41,888 nucleotides of DNA from Thiomicrorhabdus sp. (GTDB taxonomy: Bacteria; Pseudomonadota; Gammaproteobacteria; Thiomicrospirales; Thiomicrospiraceae). Shown here piece after piece: positions 8,639 through 17,416 of the stretch (the stretch's first letter is position 1; each line of letters begins with the position of its first letter). Both the position numbers and the translations under genes were made by a program. Under the pieces are notes generated by a model. The model made no database searches. It saw only the letters and a list, made by a program, of their open reading frames with translations, and was not told the DNA's origin. Where the stretch lies: assembly GCA_015487015.1 (NCBI GenBank), contig WFQP01000114.1, forward strand, positions 1 through 41,888, read 5' to 3'.

Positions 8639-9967
8639 TTACTCCTCTTTATCTGCAACAAATTTAAGCACATTGCCATTGATGCAATAGCGTTTAAAGG
8701 TAGGAGCCGGTCCGTCATTAAAGACATGGCCTAAATGAATGCCAGAGCTGGCACTGCGTACTTCAACGCGTTCCACTCCAAGGGTTTTGTCTACGTGTGT
8801 GGTGATTGCCCCTTCAACAGGGTTAAAAAAGCTTGGCCAGCCTGTGCCACTTTTAAACTTGGTGTCGCTTCTAAATAGGCGGGCTCCGGTAATTGGATCC
8901 ACAAAATACCCTGGACGAGTTTCGTCTAGGTGAGAGCCTGTAAAGGGACGTTCGGTACCCTCTTCAAAGGCAATTTTTCGTTGTTCAGGTGTGAGCAGGC
9001 GCTGCCCTAGCCACTTCCAAAATCGTGCTTTATCACCGTTATACCCCGTGTAGCGAGAGACTTCTTTACCTTGTTCAAATAACACAATGGTGGGGGTTGC
9101 AAAGAGTGGCTTTTCTAATGCCCACCCTTTAGGTGGATTGGTATTTAAGGTAGTGGTAATGGCCACACCAGATTGCCAGTGATTCAGTATTTCTTCTTTA
9201 AATTTTTGACAGTATGCGCACTCTTTTGATTCAAAAACAATCAATTGTCTTTTGCTGTTAAGTTCTTTTGAGTCGAGTTGTTTGACTGGGAGAGAAAGTG
9301 TATTGCTATTTGGGTAGGCCACATTTGTTCCTCCCAATCCACAATAACCATTAGGGTTCTTTTTCAGGTAGTCTTGATGGTAGGTCTCGGCTGTAATGTA
9401 GTTTTTAAGTGGTGCAATTTCCGTGGTAATTTCAGGATAGCCTGCTTTTGTTAAAGCAGTTTGATAGAGGGCTTTGGTTTGTTCGGCTACCTCTTTTTCC
9501 TTCACTGTTTGATAGTAAATGGCACTGCGATAATTGGTGCCGATGTCATTTCCTTGGCGATTGCCTTGAGTTGGATTGTGGTTTTCCCAGAATTTAATCA
9601 ACACTTGTTCAAGCGAAACGATTTCGGGTTGGTAGGTGACTTTAATCACTTCGGCATGATTTCGTTCAGTGCTTTGACCAGAGCGAATGTGTTTCTCTAA
9701 ATCAAGTACATCTTGATAGCTTGCTTGTGGATTATCTCCTCCTGCATAACCGCTTTCTACATTGGTGACACCGTTGAGTTCAGAGAGGCGTTTTTCGGCT
9801 CCCCAAAAACAGCCCATACCCAGTACAATTGTTTTAGTTTGAGGTGTTTGGGAGGGTTTGAGTGTTGTCATATTGGCTTCCTTGGCGTAGCTGTACGAGC
9901 TTAATAAAGTGATGGTAAACAGTGTTATAAAAAAATTGCGTAGCATTGTAATAAGGAGAGATGGCAT
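8639..9967 (-). CDS. Exported MsrA / thioredoxin-like / MsrB fusion protein
   Basis: A 442-residue methionine sulfoxide reductase fusion with a signal peptide (hydrophobic 8-26, ending SYSYAK), so likely periplasmic. MsrA occupies about 45-215 with catalytic Cys53 in GMGCFWG and a probable resolving Cys209 (NGYCGLGG). A thioredoxin-like segment at about 238-322 contains CAYC (250, 253) and TPTIVLF. MsrB occupies about 325-440 (GTERPFTG, SGTGWPSF, HLGHVF) with catalytic Cys428 in RYCINGN. The usual zinc CxxC of MsrB is replaced by YFVDPITGA, so this MsrB lacks that zinc pair. The order A-Trx-B differs from the Neisseria PilB-type Trx-A-B fusion. ATG 9967 is used; ATG 9946 is also possible. It repairs oxidised methionines in exported proteins (family knowledge). 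Confidence 0.93.
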   Translation of the reverse strand: MPSLLITMLRNFFITLFTITLLSSYSYAKEANMTTLKPSQTPQTKTIVLGMGCFWGAEKRLSELNGVTNVESGYAGGDNPQASYQDVLDLEKHIRSGQSTERNHAEVIKVTYQPEIVSLEQVLIKFWENHNPTQGNRQGNDIGTNYRSAIYYQTVKEKEVAEQTKALYQTALTKAGYPEITTEIAPLKNYITAETYHQDYLKKNPNGYCGLGGTNVAYPNSNTLSLPVKQLDSKELNSKRQLIVFESKECAYCQKFKEEILNHWQSGVAITTTLNTNPPKGWALEKPLFATPTIVLFEQGKEVSRYTGYNGDKARFWKWLGQRLLTPEQRKIAFEEGTERPFTGSHLDETRPGYFVDPITGARLFRSDTKFKSGTGWPSFFNPVEGAITTHVDKTLGVERVEVRSASSGIHLGHVFNDGPAPTFKRYCINGNVLKFVADKEE

Positions 9968-10183
9968 AAAGCGTAACCTTTTTTATGAGTATCATTATTG
10001 TACATCAGCGAATTGTTATTCGTTTTATTTGATATAAAGACACTTAATGTTAGTAATTTGTTTCATGATGAATGGGGGGGGAAGAAAATTGAAAGTGGCT
10101 TGTTGATTGCTATAGCTACTTTATGATTGATATGAATGTAGACGAATTACATGCCTGTATACATGGTAAGGGGTTGAAATAAA

Positions 10184-10684
10184 ATGAATTTTTATCGTAT
10201 TTTTATTATTTTATTAAGTGTCGCTTTTTTGGCAGCGTGCTCCAGTTCTCCACGTTATATAGGAAAATCGGTACAAAAAAATAAATCCATTTCTTCAATT
10301 TCGGTAACATCTTCTTCAGAGGTTAGGCAGCAGTTATTAAGGCAGTTTAAACGCTGGAAAGGCACGCCATATCGTTATGGTGGGGAGAGTTTAAGTGGGG
10401 TTGATTGTTCAGCCTTTGTTCAAAATACTTACCGAGCCAAGTTTAATAAACATATTCCTAGAACAACGCGAACTCAAATAAAGGTTGGAAAAAAAGTTAA
10501 AAAATCTCAGTTAAGGGTGGGGGATATTGTCTTTTTTAAAACAGGAAGAAACTCAATGCATAATGGTATTTATATGGGAAATTCAACCTTTATGCACGCC
10601 TCTTCCAGCAAGGGAGTGACCATCTCAAATTTGCATAATAATTATTGGCGAAAAAGATACTTAACTTCAAGGCGAGTCCTGTAG
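10184..10684 (+). CDS. NlpC/P60 family lipoprotein, putative murein endopeptidase
   Basis: A 166-residue lipoprotein with a signal peptide and lipobox LAAC (Cys19). The NlpC/P60 domain (about 50-166) shows the catalytic Cys75 in GVDCSAF, His126 in HNGIYMG and a third polar residue His138 in MHASSSKG. Enzymes of this group (MepS/Spr, NlpC) cut peptide crosslinks in peptidoglycan, and this one would act at the outer membrane. AAGGGG lies about 8 bases before ATG 10184. A G8 tract (10074-10081) and a possible weak promoter (TTGTTG 10100-10105, 16 bases, TATGAT 10122-10127) lie upstream. It stands alone, divergent from the Msr fusion gene. Confidence 0.88.
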   Translation: MNFYRIFIILLSVAFLAACSSSPRYIGKSVQKNKSISSISVTSSSEVRQQLLRQFKRWKGTPYRYGGESLSGVDCSAFVQNTYRAKFNKHIPRTTRTQIKVGKKVKKSQLRVGDIVFFKTGRNSMHNGIYMGNSTFMHASSSKGVTISNLHNNYWRKRYLTSRRVL

Positions 10685-10736
10685 TTTTTTTAAAGAAAAA
10701 AACTTGTAGTAAGTGCCTTTAAAAATAGGATTTGGC

Positions 10737-10765
10737 TAGACAAAAATAGGGTAATCGAGTAGAAT
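10737..10765 (+). promoter_or_regulatory. Strong candidate promoter upstream of carA (distal)
   Basis: TAGACA (10737-10742) and TAGAAT (10760-10765) are separated by exactly 17 bases. Transcription from about 10772 would run into the terminator at 10858-10897, giving a transcript of about 125 nt unless read-through occurs. Confidence 0.5.
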
Positions 10766-10771
10766 TCGCCT

Positions 10772-10897
10772 AATGAATTATTGTGACTGAAATTAAGCAG
10801 TTTTTGCTTTTACGGAGTATTTGGCGGAGATGATTAAAGTCATTTAGCAAACTAAAAAACGGAGTGAGCCTTTCAATGGGGGCTGGCTCCGTTTTTT
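10772..10897 (+). ncRNA. Candidate small RNA or attenuated carAB leader
   Basis: The segment is bounded by a good -35/-10 pair and a terminator and contains no convincing coding frame. A five-codon frame (MNYCD, 10773-10790) lacks a ribosome-binding site. Another (MIKVI, from ATG 10830) has its GGCGGAG directly abutting the start. It may be a leader that controls read-through into carA, or an independent sRNA. This is an inference from signals only; no Rfam family was recognised. Confidence 0.35.
10858..10897 (+). terminator. Rho-independent terminator in the carA leader
   Basis: CGGAG (10860-10864) pairs with CTCCG (10887-10891), and AGCC (10867-10870) pairs with GGCT (10881-10884) after a short internal mismatch. 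Seven T residues follow directly. It lies about 170 bases before carA, so it either ends an upstream small transcript or acts as an attenuator. Confidence 0.65.
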
Positions 10898-10930
10898 TGT
10901 ATGTGTACTTCTAAATCTCGAATTCCCAGA

Positions 10931-10980
10931 TAGAAAAACATTTTACAGTACAGCCGTTGTGCTTTAAATTTGTTTTTCTA
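10931..10980. repeat. 10-bp inverted repeat around putative proximal carA promoter
   Basis: TAGAAAAACA (10931-10940) and TGTTTTTCTA (10971-10980) are perfect inverse complements with 30 bases between them. The enclosed segment contains TTTACA (10942-10947), 17 bases, TAAATT (10965-10970), a plausible promoter. The arrangement could be an operator pair or an RNA stem. Confidence 0.5.
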
Positions 10981-11081
10981 AGCCAGTTGGCTGGGTAAGA
11001 GCATAGAGTGTTAAGCGCTTTTTTAAAGTTATTAGTTAGAGAATATCGTATCGTTAGTCAAACATTTGGATGGAAAAATCA

Positions 11082-12215
11082 ATGACACAAGCTTTGCTGG
11101 CTTTAGAAGATGGCACTCTGTTTTGGGGTGTTTCATTAGGTGCGGAAGGGGAGACGATCGGAGAGATTGTTTTCAATACCTCATTAACCGGGTATCAAGA
11201 GATCTTAACGGATCCTTCGTATTTTAAACAAATTGTCACCTTAACATACCCACATATTGGAAATGTTGGGGTGAATGCGGAAGATGAAGAGTCACCTAAA
11301 ATTATGGCTCAAGGGTTAATTGTTAAAGACTGCCCTGTTTTGATGAGTAATTTTCGTGCTGAAAAATCATTGCCAGATTACTTGAAAGAGCAGGATGTGG
11401 TGGCAATTTCAGATATTGATACTCGTAAGTTAACGCGTATTTTGCGCAGTAAAGGCGCACAGTCAGGTGTGATTGTAGCGGGTGATAATATTGATGCCGA
11501 TGCGGCCATTGCAAAAGCAAAAACATTTAGCGGCCTTAAAGGGCTGGATTTAGCCAAAGAAGTTACCACATCTGAAACTTATGTATGGACAGAAGGTTCT
11601 TGGGAGTTGGGTAAAGGCCATGCCGATTGTGCAGCAAATAATGACTATCATATTGTGGCTTACGATTACGGTGTAAAGCGTAATATTTTGAGAATGATTG
11701 TCGATCGTGGTTGTAAATTAACGGTTGTGCCTGCTAAAACCTCGGCCGAGGATGTGCTGGCGATGAATCCTGATGGGGTGTTCTTATCGAATGGTCCTGG
11801 TGATCCAGAGCCATGTGACTATGCTATTGAGGCGATTCAAACGATCTTGAAAACGGATGTACCTGTATTTGGAATCTGTTTGGGGCATCAACTGTTGGCT
11901 TTAGCCAGTGGCGCGAAAACACTCAAAATGAAATTTGGTCATCATGGTGCCAACCATCCTGTGCAAGATCTTAAAACCAAAAAAGTAATGATAACCTCTC
12001 AAAATCACGGGTTTGCAGTGGATGGAGAAAGTTTGCCAGATAATTTAGTGGCTACGCACAAATCTTTATTTGATGGCACGCTACAGGGAATTTCTCGTAC
12101 CGATAAATCGGCGTTTAGTTTTCAAGGGCACCCTGAAGCGAGCCCTGGTCCACATGATGTAGCGCCGTTGTTTGATCAATTTATAGATAACATTAAAACC
12201 GCAAAAAAAGCGTAA
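11082..12215 (+). CDS. carA: Carbamoyl-phosphate synthase small subunit
   Basis: Glutaminase subunit that supplies ammonia to CarB for carbamoyl phosphate, the precursor of pyrimidines and arginine. The protein is 377 residues from ATG 11082, preceded by GGATGG 8 bases upstream; an in-frame ATG at 11070 would add four residues. The N-terminal domain begins [13 protein letters not shown]. The class I amidotransferase domain shows SNGPGDPEP, the nucleophile elbow [13 protein letters not shown] and the catalytic His-Glu in [11 protein letters not shown]. carB follows after 24 bases. The dapB gene that often precedes carA is absent, and carA has a long leader with promoter and terminator signals. 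Confidence 0.95.
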   Translation: MTQALLALEDGTLFWGVSLGAEGETIGEIVFNTSLTGYQEILTDPSYFKQIVTLTYPHIGNVGVNAEDEESPKIMAQGLIVKDCPVLMSNFRAEKSLPDYLKEQDVVAISDIDTRKLTRILRSKGAQSGVIVAGDNIDADAAIAKAKTFSGLKGLDLAKEVTTSETYVWTEGSWELGKGHADCAANNDYHIVAYDYGVKRNILRMIVDRGCKLTVVPAKTSAEDVLAMNPDGVFLSNGPGDPEPCDYAIEAIQTILKTDVPVFGICLGHQLLALASGAKTLKMKFGHHGANHPVQDLKTKKVMITSQNHGFAVDGESLPDNLVATHKSLFDGTLQGISRTDKSAFSFQGHPEASPGPHDVAPLFDQFIDNIKTAKKA

Positions 12216-12239
12216 CCGATAACGATTAGGAAAAGAGTA

Positions 12240-15200
12240 ATGCCCAAAAGAAGTGACTTAAAAAGTATTATGATTATTGGCGCTGGCCCTATTATTATCG
12301 GCCAAGCCTGTGAATTTGATTACTCTGGCGTTCAAGCGTGTAAAGCCTTAAAAGAAGAGGGTTACCGAGTTATTTTAGTAAACTCGAACCCCGCAACAAT
12401 CATGACGGATCACGAAATGGCGGATGCCACTTACGTTGAACCGATTGAGTGGCAAACGGTTGAAACGATTATTAAAAAAGAGCGCCCCGATGCGATTTTA
12501 CCTACCATGGGGGGGCAAACGGCTCTGAATTGTGCTTTGGATTTGAATGCGCAGGGTGTGTTGGAAAAGTACAATGTAGAGTTGATTGGTGCCAATGCCG
12601 ATGCCATTGATAAAGCGGAAAACCGTGATCGTTTTCGTCAGGCGATGACCAAAATTGGTTTAGATATGCCAGTTTCTGATGTGGCGCATAATATGGATGA
12701 GGCGTGGAAGATTCAGGAACAGGTCGGTTTTCCAACAGTCATTCGTCCTTCATTTACCTTAGGTGGCTCAGGTGGGGGCATTGCCTACAATAAAGATGAA
12801 TTTGAAAAAATTTGTAAGTTCGGCTTAAGCCTTTCACCCACCAAGGAACTCTTAATTGAAGAGTCGATTGAAGGGTGGAAAGAGTATGAGATGGAAGTGG
12901 TTCGTGACCGAAATGATAACTGTATTATCGTCTGTTCGATCGAAAACTTAGACCCGATGGGTGTGCACACAGGTGACTCGATTACGGTTGCACCGGCACA
13001 AACATTGACTGATAAAGAGTATCAAATTATGCGTAATGCCTCGTTAGCGGTATTGCGTGAGATAGGGGTCGAAACGGGTGGCTCTAATGTTCAGTTCTCG
13101 GTTCACCCTGAAACTGGTCGTATGATTATTATTGAGATGAACCCTCGTGTTTCTCGTTCATCGGCACTGGCATCGAAAGCAACAGGTTTTCCGATTGCTA
13201 AAATTGCAACTAAATTAGCCGTTGGGTATACCTTGGATGAGTTGTCCAATGACATTACCAATGGTGCAACGCCGGCTTCTTTTGAGCCAACGATTGATTA
13301 TGTGGTAACAAAGGTCCCTCGTTTTACGTTTGAAAAATTTCCTCAAGCACAAGAGCGTTTGTCGACTCAAATGAAGTCGGTGGGCGAAGTCATGGCAATG
13401 GGGCGTAACTTTCAAGAGTCGATTCAAAAAGCATTACGAGGCTTGGAGACAGATAAAACTGGTTTTGATGAAATTATGCCATTGGCTACAATGGATGAGA
13501 AAGAGATTAAAGACACTTTACGACAAGAGTTACGTAACCCAGGCGCAGAGCGCTTGTGGTATGTTGCGGATGCCTTTCGTGCTGGGTGGGACTTAGAAGC
13601 TGTTTTTGAAAGTTGTAAAATTGATCCGTGGTTCTTAGCTCAAATTAAAGAGCTGGTCGACATGGAAGATGATGTAAAGCAGCGTGGATTGGATGCTTTG
13701 GATGAGGTCTATTTACGTCAGTTAAAGCGCAAAGGGTTCTCAGATAACCGTTTGGCTAAACTGTTAAATACCGACGCTGCATTTGTGCGTAAATTCCGCC
13801 ATACATTAAATATTCGTCCAGTCTTTAAACGAGTAGATACCTGTGCGGCTGAGTTCGAAACCTCTACGGCATATTTGTACTCAACCTATGATGAAGAGTG
13901 TGAGGCGAATCCCACCGATAGAGATAAAATTATGATTTTGGGCGGTGGTCCTAATCGTATTGGTCAAGGGATTGAATTTGATTACTGCTGTGTTCATGCC
14001 GCGATGGCCATGAGCGAAGATGGTTATGAAACCATTATGGTGAACTGTAACCCTGAAACCGTTTCGACCGATTACGATACCTCAGATCGTTTGTATTTTG
14101 AACCGCTTACGTTGGAAGATGTACTTGAAATTGTGGAAGTTGAGCAGCCGAAAGGGGTCATTGTTCAATACGGAGGGCAAACGCCTTTAAAACTGGCTGA
14201 AGATTTAGAAGCGGCAGGCGTTCCTATTATTGGAACGTCTCCTGAATCCATTGATATAGCGGAAGATCGTGAGCGTTTTCAAAAAGTATTAAACGATTTA
14301 AATTTACTGCAACCGCCTAACCGTACTGCGACATCCGCAGACGAAGCCGCTGTTTTAGCTAAAGAAATTGGTTATCCTTTGGTGGTTCGTCCCTCTTATG
14401 TTTTGGGTGGACGAGGCATGGAAATTGTTTATGACGAAGCCAACTTAATGCGCTACATGCAAGCAGCCATTGATGTATCAAACGACTCTCCAGTGTTATT
14501 GGATCGTTTCTTAGACGATGCGGTTGAGCTTGATGTGGATGCAATTTGTGACGGTGAAGAGGTTGTGATCGGTGGCATTATGGAGCACATTGAGCAAGCG
14601 GGGATTCACTCGGGTGATTCGGCTTGTTCTTTGCCTCCGTATAGCATTTCAAAAGAGATTCAGGATCGTATTCGAGTTCAAGTGGCAGACATGGCTAAGG
14701 CGCTGGGTGTGGTTGGTTTGATGAATACTCAGTTTGCGGTAAAAGGTGATGATATTTATGTGCTTGAAGTGAATCCTCGTGCTTCTCGTACGGTACCGTT
14801 TGTATCGAAAGCCATTGGTTATCCCTTGGCTAAAATTGCGGCACGTTGCATGGTTGGTCAAAAGTTAGCCGAGCAAGGTTTTTCTCATGAAATTACACCT
14901 GAGCATGTGTTTGTAAAAGAAGCGGTCTTTCCATTCATTAAGTTTTTAGGGGTGGATCCTATTTTAGGGCCAGAAATGAAATCAACCGGTGAGGTGATGG
15001 GTATTGGTCAAAGCTTTGCTCAAGCGTATGCTAAGGCTCAGTTGGCTGCGGGTACAGTGTTGCCTCGCACTGGAACGGCCTTTTTAAGCGTGCGTAAGGC
15101 GGATCGTATTCAGGTGGTTGATCTTGCGAATCAGTTGATTGCAAAAGGCTTTAATATCGTAGCCACGCGTGGCACAGCCGCTTCGTTAACCGAGGCGGGT

Positions 15201-15455
15201 GTAGTGTGTGAAATTGTAAATAAAGTGACCGAAGGGCGTCCAAATATTGTGGACTCCATTGTGAATGAAGAGATTGCATTGATTGTAAATACTTCGGATG
15301 GTTCTGTAAGTATTCAAGACTCTTCCAGTATTCGACGTGAAGCGTTGATGCATAAAACGTGTTATACCACCACGATTGCTGGAGCATTTGCAACGGTTGC
15401 CGCGATGGACTATTTAGATGATCAGCCCGTCACTCGCTTACAAGATATTTATTAA
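12240..15455 (+). CDS. carB: Carbamoyl-phosphate synthase large subunit
   Basis: A 1071-residue ATP-dependent synthase subunit, full length for the family. Two homologous halves each contain an ATP-grasp domain (glycine-rich loops [10 protein letters not shown] in the first and [10 protein letters not shown] in the second; [18 protein letters not shown] and [18 protein letters not shown]). A C-terminal MGS-like allosteric domain (about 935-1071) follows, starting near [21 protein letters not shown] precedes ATG 12240. It forms a tight operon with carA and ends 22 bases before a strong terminator. In enterobacteria the enzyme is inhibited by UMP and activated by ornithine through the last domain; the same is expected but not shown here. 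Confidence 0.97.
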   Translation: MPKRSDLKSIMIIGAGPIIIGQACEFDYSGVQACKALKEEGYRVILVNSNPATIMTDHEMADATYVEPIEWQTVETIIKKERPDAILPTMGGQTALNCALDLNAQGVLEKYNVELIGANADAIDKAENRDRFRQAMTKIGLDMPVSDVAHNMDEAWKIQEQVGFPTVIRPSFTLGGSGGGIAYNKDEFEKICKFGLSLSPTKELLIEESIEGWKEYEMEVVRDRNDNCIIVCSIENLDPMGVHTGDSITVAPAQTLTDKEYQIMRNASLAVLREIGVETGGSNVQFSVHPETGRMIIIEMNPRVSRSSALASKATGFPIAKIATKLAVGYTLDELSNDITNGATPASFEPTIDYVVTKVPRFTFEKFPQAQERLSTQMKSVGEVMAMGRNFQESIQKALRGLETDKTGFDEIMPLATMDEKEIKDTLRQELRNPGAERLWYVADAFRAGWDLEAVFESCKIDPWFLAQIKELVDMEDDVKQRGLDALDEVYLRQLKRKGFSDNRLAKLLNTDAAFVRKFRHTLNIRPVFKRVDTCAAEFETSTAYLYSTYDEECEANPTDRDKIMILGGGPNRIGQGIEFDYCCVHAAMAMSEDGYETIMVNCNPETVSTDYDTSDRLYFEPLTLEDVLEIVEVEQPKGVIVQYGGQTPLKLAEDLEAAGVPIIGTSPESIDIAEDRERFQKVLNDLNLLQPPNRTATSADEAAVLAKEIGYPLVVRPSYVLGGRGMEIVYDEANLMRYMQAAIDVSNDSPVLLDRFLDDAVELDVDAICDGEEVVIGGIMEHIEQAGIHSGDSACSLPPYSISKEIQDRIRVQVADMAKALGVVGLMNTQFAVKGDDIYVLEVNPRASRTVPFVSKAIGYPLAKIAARCMVGQKLAEQGFSHEITPEHVFVKEAVFPFIKFLGVDPILGPEMKSTGEVMGIGQSFAQAYAKAQLAAGTVLPRTGTAFLSVRKADRIQVVDLANQLIAKGFNIVATRGTAASLTEAGVVCEIVNKVTEGRPNIVDSIVNEEIALIVNTSDGSVSIQDSSSIRREALMHKTCYTTTIAGAFATVAAMDYLDDQPVTRLQDIY

Positions 15456-15477
15456 TATTTAACCGTTTAAAAATAAT

Positions 15478-15511
15478 CGCCAAAGCGTTATTTAATTGCT
15501 TTGGCGTTTTT
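15478..15511 (+). terminator. Terminator after carB
   Basis: Perfect 9-bp stem CGCCAAAGC (15478-15486) / GCTTTGGCG (15498-15506) with an 11-base loop and a T5 tail, 22 bases after the carB stop. Confidence 0.85.
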
Positions 15512-15543
15512 GTGTCAAAAAAATAAAAAAAGGAATGGGGTTT

Positions 15544-16020
15544 ATGCAAAAGCATCCTATGACAAAAGAAGGTGCAGATGCACTGCAAGCTGAGTTAACT
15601 AAATTAAAGAAAGTAGACCGTCCAGCGGTTATAGAGGCCATTGCAACAGCAAGAGATCATGGGGATTTAAAAGAGAATGCTGAATATCACGCGGCGCGCG
15701 AAATTCAGGGTTTGATTGAGGGACGTATTCAACAAATTGAGTCGGTGTTAAGTTTGGCACAAATTATTGATGTGAAACAGTTGTCTCCGAATGGAAAAGT
15801 TATTTTTGGTGCAACGGTGACCTTATTGAATATTGATACTGATGAGGAAGTGACCTATAAAATTGTAGGTCATGAAGAAGCAGATATTAAAGAAAATAAA
15901 ATTTCGGTGAACTCACCCGTTGCACGCGCATTGATTGGTAAAGAAGAGGCGGATGAGGTTGTCGTGATCGCTCCAAGTGGCAATATTGATTATGAAATTA
16001 TAAATGTTGAATATATTTAA
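15544..16020 (+). CDS. greA: Transcription elongation factor GreA
   Basis: Rescues backtracked RNA polymerase by stimulating cleavage of the nascent RNA 3' end. The protein is 158 residues from ATG 15544, exactly the E. coli length. The frame is open further upstream, but [14 protein letters not shown] aligns with the canonical GreA start. An AAAGGA element lies about 9 bases before it. The N-terminal coiled coil (about 1-75) carries the tip residues [14 protein letters not shown] (near 41-54), with the acidic pair needed for activity. The C-terminal FKBP-like domain follows. It lies downstream of carB behind a terminator, so it must use read-through or a promoter inside the 88-base gap. Confidence 0.95.
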   Translation: MQKHPMTKEGADALQAELTKLKKVDRPAVIEAIATARDHGDLKENAEYHAAREIQGLIEGRIQQIESVLSLAQIIDVKQLSPNGKVIFGATVTLLNIDTDEEVTYKIVGHEEADIKENKISVNSPVARALIGKEEADEVVVIAPSGNIDYEIINVEYI

Positions 16021-16156
16021 TCTTTCTTCTTGGCAAGGCGATAAAAAAACTTTATAAGTGTTTGGTGATATTTAGTGCTTGATGAGTTGCTTTTTAAAAG
16101 CAAACCTATCAAAATTGAACATCAGAAATTAATGTAATAATTAAGGTTGAAGCAAG

Positions 16157-16510
16157 ATGAAAAACGTTACACTGAAGTCATTATTTATGTCGGCCATTAT
16201 CGTAGCATCCATGAATGCTCAAGCAATGAATACCTATCAGTTATGTCTTGATGATGCTGAACATGTGATTAGTACCGCTGTAAAAGAGGGATCTGATGCA
16301 GCTCAGGCCATTGAGCAAAAAGTAGATGTGGCCACTTGTATGAGTGAGTTGAGTCAAATAGAAGAAAAGTATGCAGATAAAACTGCAGGAGTAAACCCTT
16401 CTTCAGTAATGACGCCTGCTGATCGTGCAAAATGGGCTAAGTTATTTGATGCGGTGGATGCCAAGCAATATAAAGGGGTTCGTTACCTTCAAGCAGTCTA
16501 TTACCGTTAG
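16157..16510 (+). CDS. Small exported protein of unknown function
   Basis: A 117-residue protein with a signal peptide (about 1-23, ending NAQA) and two cysteines in the mature part (30 and 61) that could form a disulfide. The mature chain is predicted mostly helical and polar (LCLDDAEHVISTAVKEG, then CMSELSQIEEKYADK). No family was recognised. The start ATG 16157 is preceded by the purine-rich AAGGTTGAAGCAAG. It has its own strong terminator directly downstream and no obvious operon partner. Confidence 0.7.
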   Translation: MKNVTLKSLFMSAIIVASMNAQAMNTYQLCLDDAEHVISTAVKEGSDAAQAIEQKVDVATCMSELSQIEEKYADKTAGVNPSSVMTPADRAKWAKLFDAVDAKQYKGVRYLQAVYYR

Positions 16511-16535
16511 TATCTATTAATGGTACACTTTGAAG

Positions 16536-16561
16536 AAGCCAGTCATTGACTGGCTTTTTTT
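16536..16561 (+). terminator. Terminator after the small exported protein
   Basis: AAGCCAGTC (16536-16544), a three-base loop and GACTGGCTT (16548-16556) form a 9-bp stem followed by T residues. This is a strong rho-independent terminator. Confidence 0.85.
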
Positions 16562-16600
16562 GGTTTTGGGTTTAATCATTGTTGGGCAAGGGGAAAAAAA

Positions 16601-17416
16601 TTGAAGCAGAAAAGTATATTTGAATCGGCTTATGCGTGTTTAACAGAGTCTTGCTTAGATCAAAAAATTCATTTATTGGCACAACTGCAAGAGGACTGGG
16701 CGGAAGGAAGGTTTGATTTTACACCGTTAGCTTCAGTTAAGCGTATTAGTGATCCTGGGCGCCCTGAAAAACCCATGCTTGTTTCACCTAAAGAGCTGCC
16801 TAAAAGGCGCTTAGGATCACCAGAGGGGCATGCGGCCTTGATGCATGCCATTGCTCATATTGAGTTTAATGCGATTAACTTGGCATTGGATGCGATTTAT
16901 CGCTTTCAGAATATGCCAATGGGTTTTTACTTGGATTGGCTTGGAGTGGCGGGCGAAGAAGCGTTCCATTTTCAGATGGTTCGTGAGCACTTATCACGCT
17001 TAGGGTATGAATATGGGGATATGCCAGCACACGATGGTTTGTGGATGACTACCTATGAAACCGATCATGATCCATTAATTAGAATGGCATTGGTCCCCCG
17101 AACATTGGAAGCACGAGGGTTGGATGTAACTCCGCCAATGATTCAAAAACTACGTGCCATTGGGGATAAACGTGGTGTTGAGGTTTTAAAAATCTTATTA
17201 CGAGATGAAATTGGGCATGTTGAGGTTGGAACGCGTTGGTTTCGTTATTTATGTAAAGAGCGTGGCTTAAACCCTTTTGCTACCTTTCAAGAGGTGATTG
17301 AAACCTATTATCATGGTGATTTACGTGGCCCCTTTAATTATGAGGCCAGAGAGCAGGCGGGATTCTGTGCGGAAGAAATTTCTTGGTTAAAAACACTTAA
17401 TAGGCCAAAAAAATAG
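16601..17416 (+). CDS. DUF455 family ferritin-like protein
   Basis: A 271-residue protein matching the DUF455 pattern. A conserved N-terminal segment (RPEKPMLV, LGSPEGHAALMHAIAHIE) leads into a four-helix ferritin-like bundle. Candidate di-metal ligands are Glu88 (HIEFNA), Glu119/His123 (GEEAFHF), Glu170 and Glu203/His206 (RDEIGHVE). Biochemical function is unknown for the family. TTG 16601 is the start, with AAGGGG 7 bases upstream and no competing ATG nearby. The stop is directly followed by the ATG of the fructokinase gene, so the two are co-transcribed, and thioredoxin follows. Confidence 0.82.
   Translation: MKQKSIFESAYACLTESCLDQKIHLLAQLQEDWAEGRFDFTPLASVKRISDPGRPEKPMLVSPKELPKRRLGSPEGHAALMHAIAHIEFNAINLALDAIYRFQNMPMGFYLDWLGVAGEEAFHFQMVREHLSRLGYEYGDMPAHDGLWMTTYETDHDPLIRMALVPRTLEARGLDVTPPMIQKLRAIGDKRGVEVLKILLRDEIGHVEVGTRWFRYLCKERGLNPFATFQEVIETYYHGDLRGPFNYEAREQAGFCAEEISWLKTLNRPKK

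Noticed and set aside
10683-10704. AT-only hairpin after the NlpC gene as a terminator
   Set aside because: The T and A runs form the stem itself and no T-tail follows, so termination is doubtful.
10773-10847. Short leader peptides (MNYCD and MIKVI) in the carA leader
   Set aside because: The first has no ribosome-binding site and the second has the purine motif abutting the start. No run of regulatory codons is present.
12502-15393. Reverse-strand frames inside carB
   Set aside because: They lie wholly within a full-length conserved gene and show low-complexity, unconserved composition, as expected of opposite-strand shadows.
16087-16103. Palindrome TTGCTTTT-T-AAAAGCAA after greA
   Set aside because: It has almost no loop and no T-tail. 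It could be a protein site, but nothing supports one.
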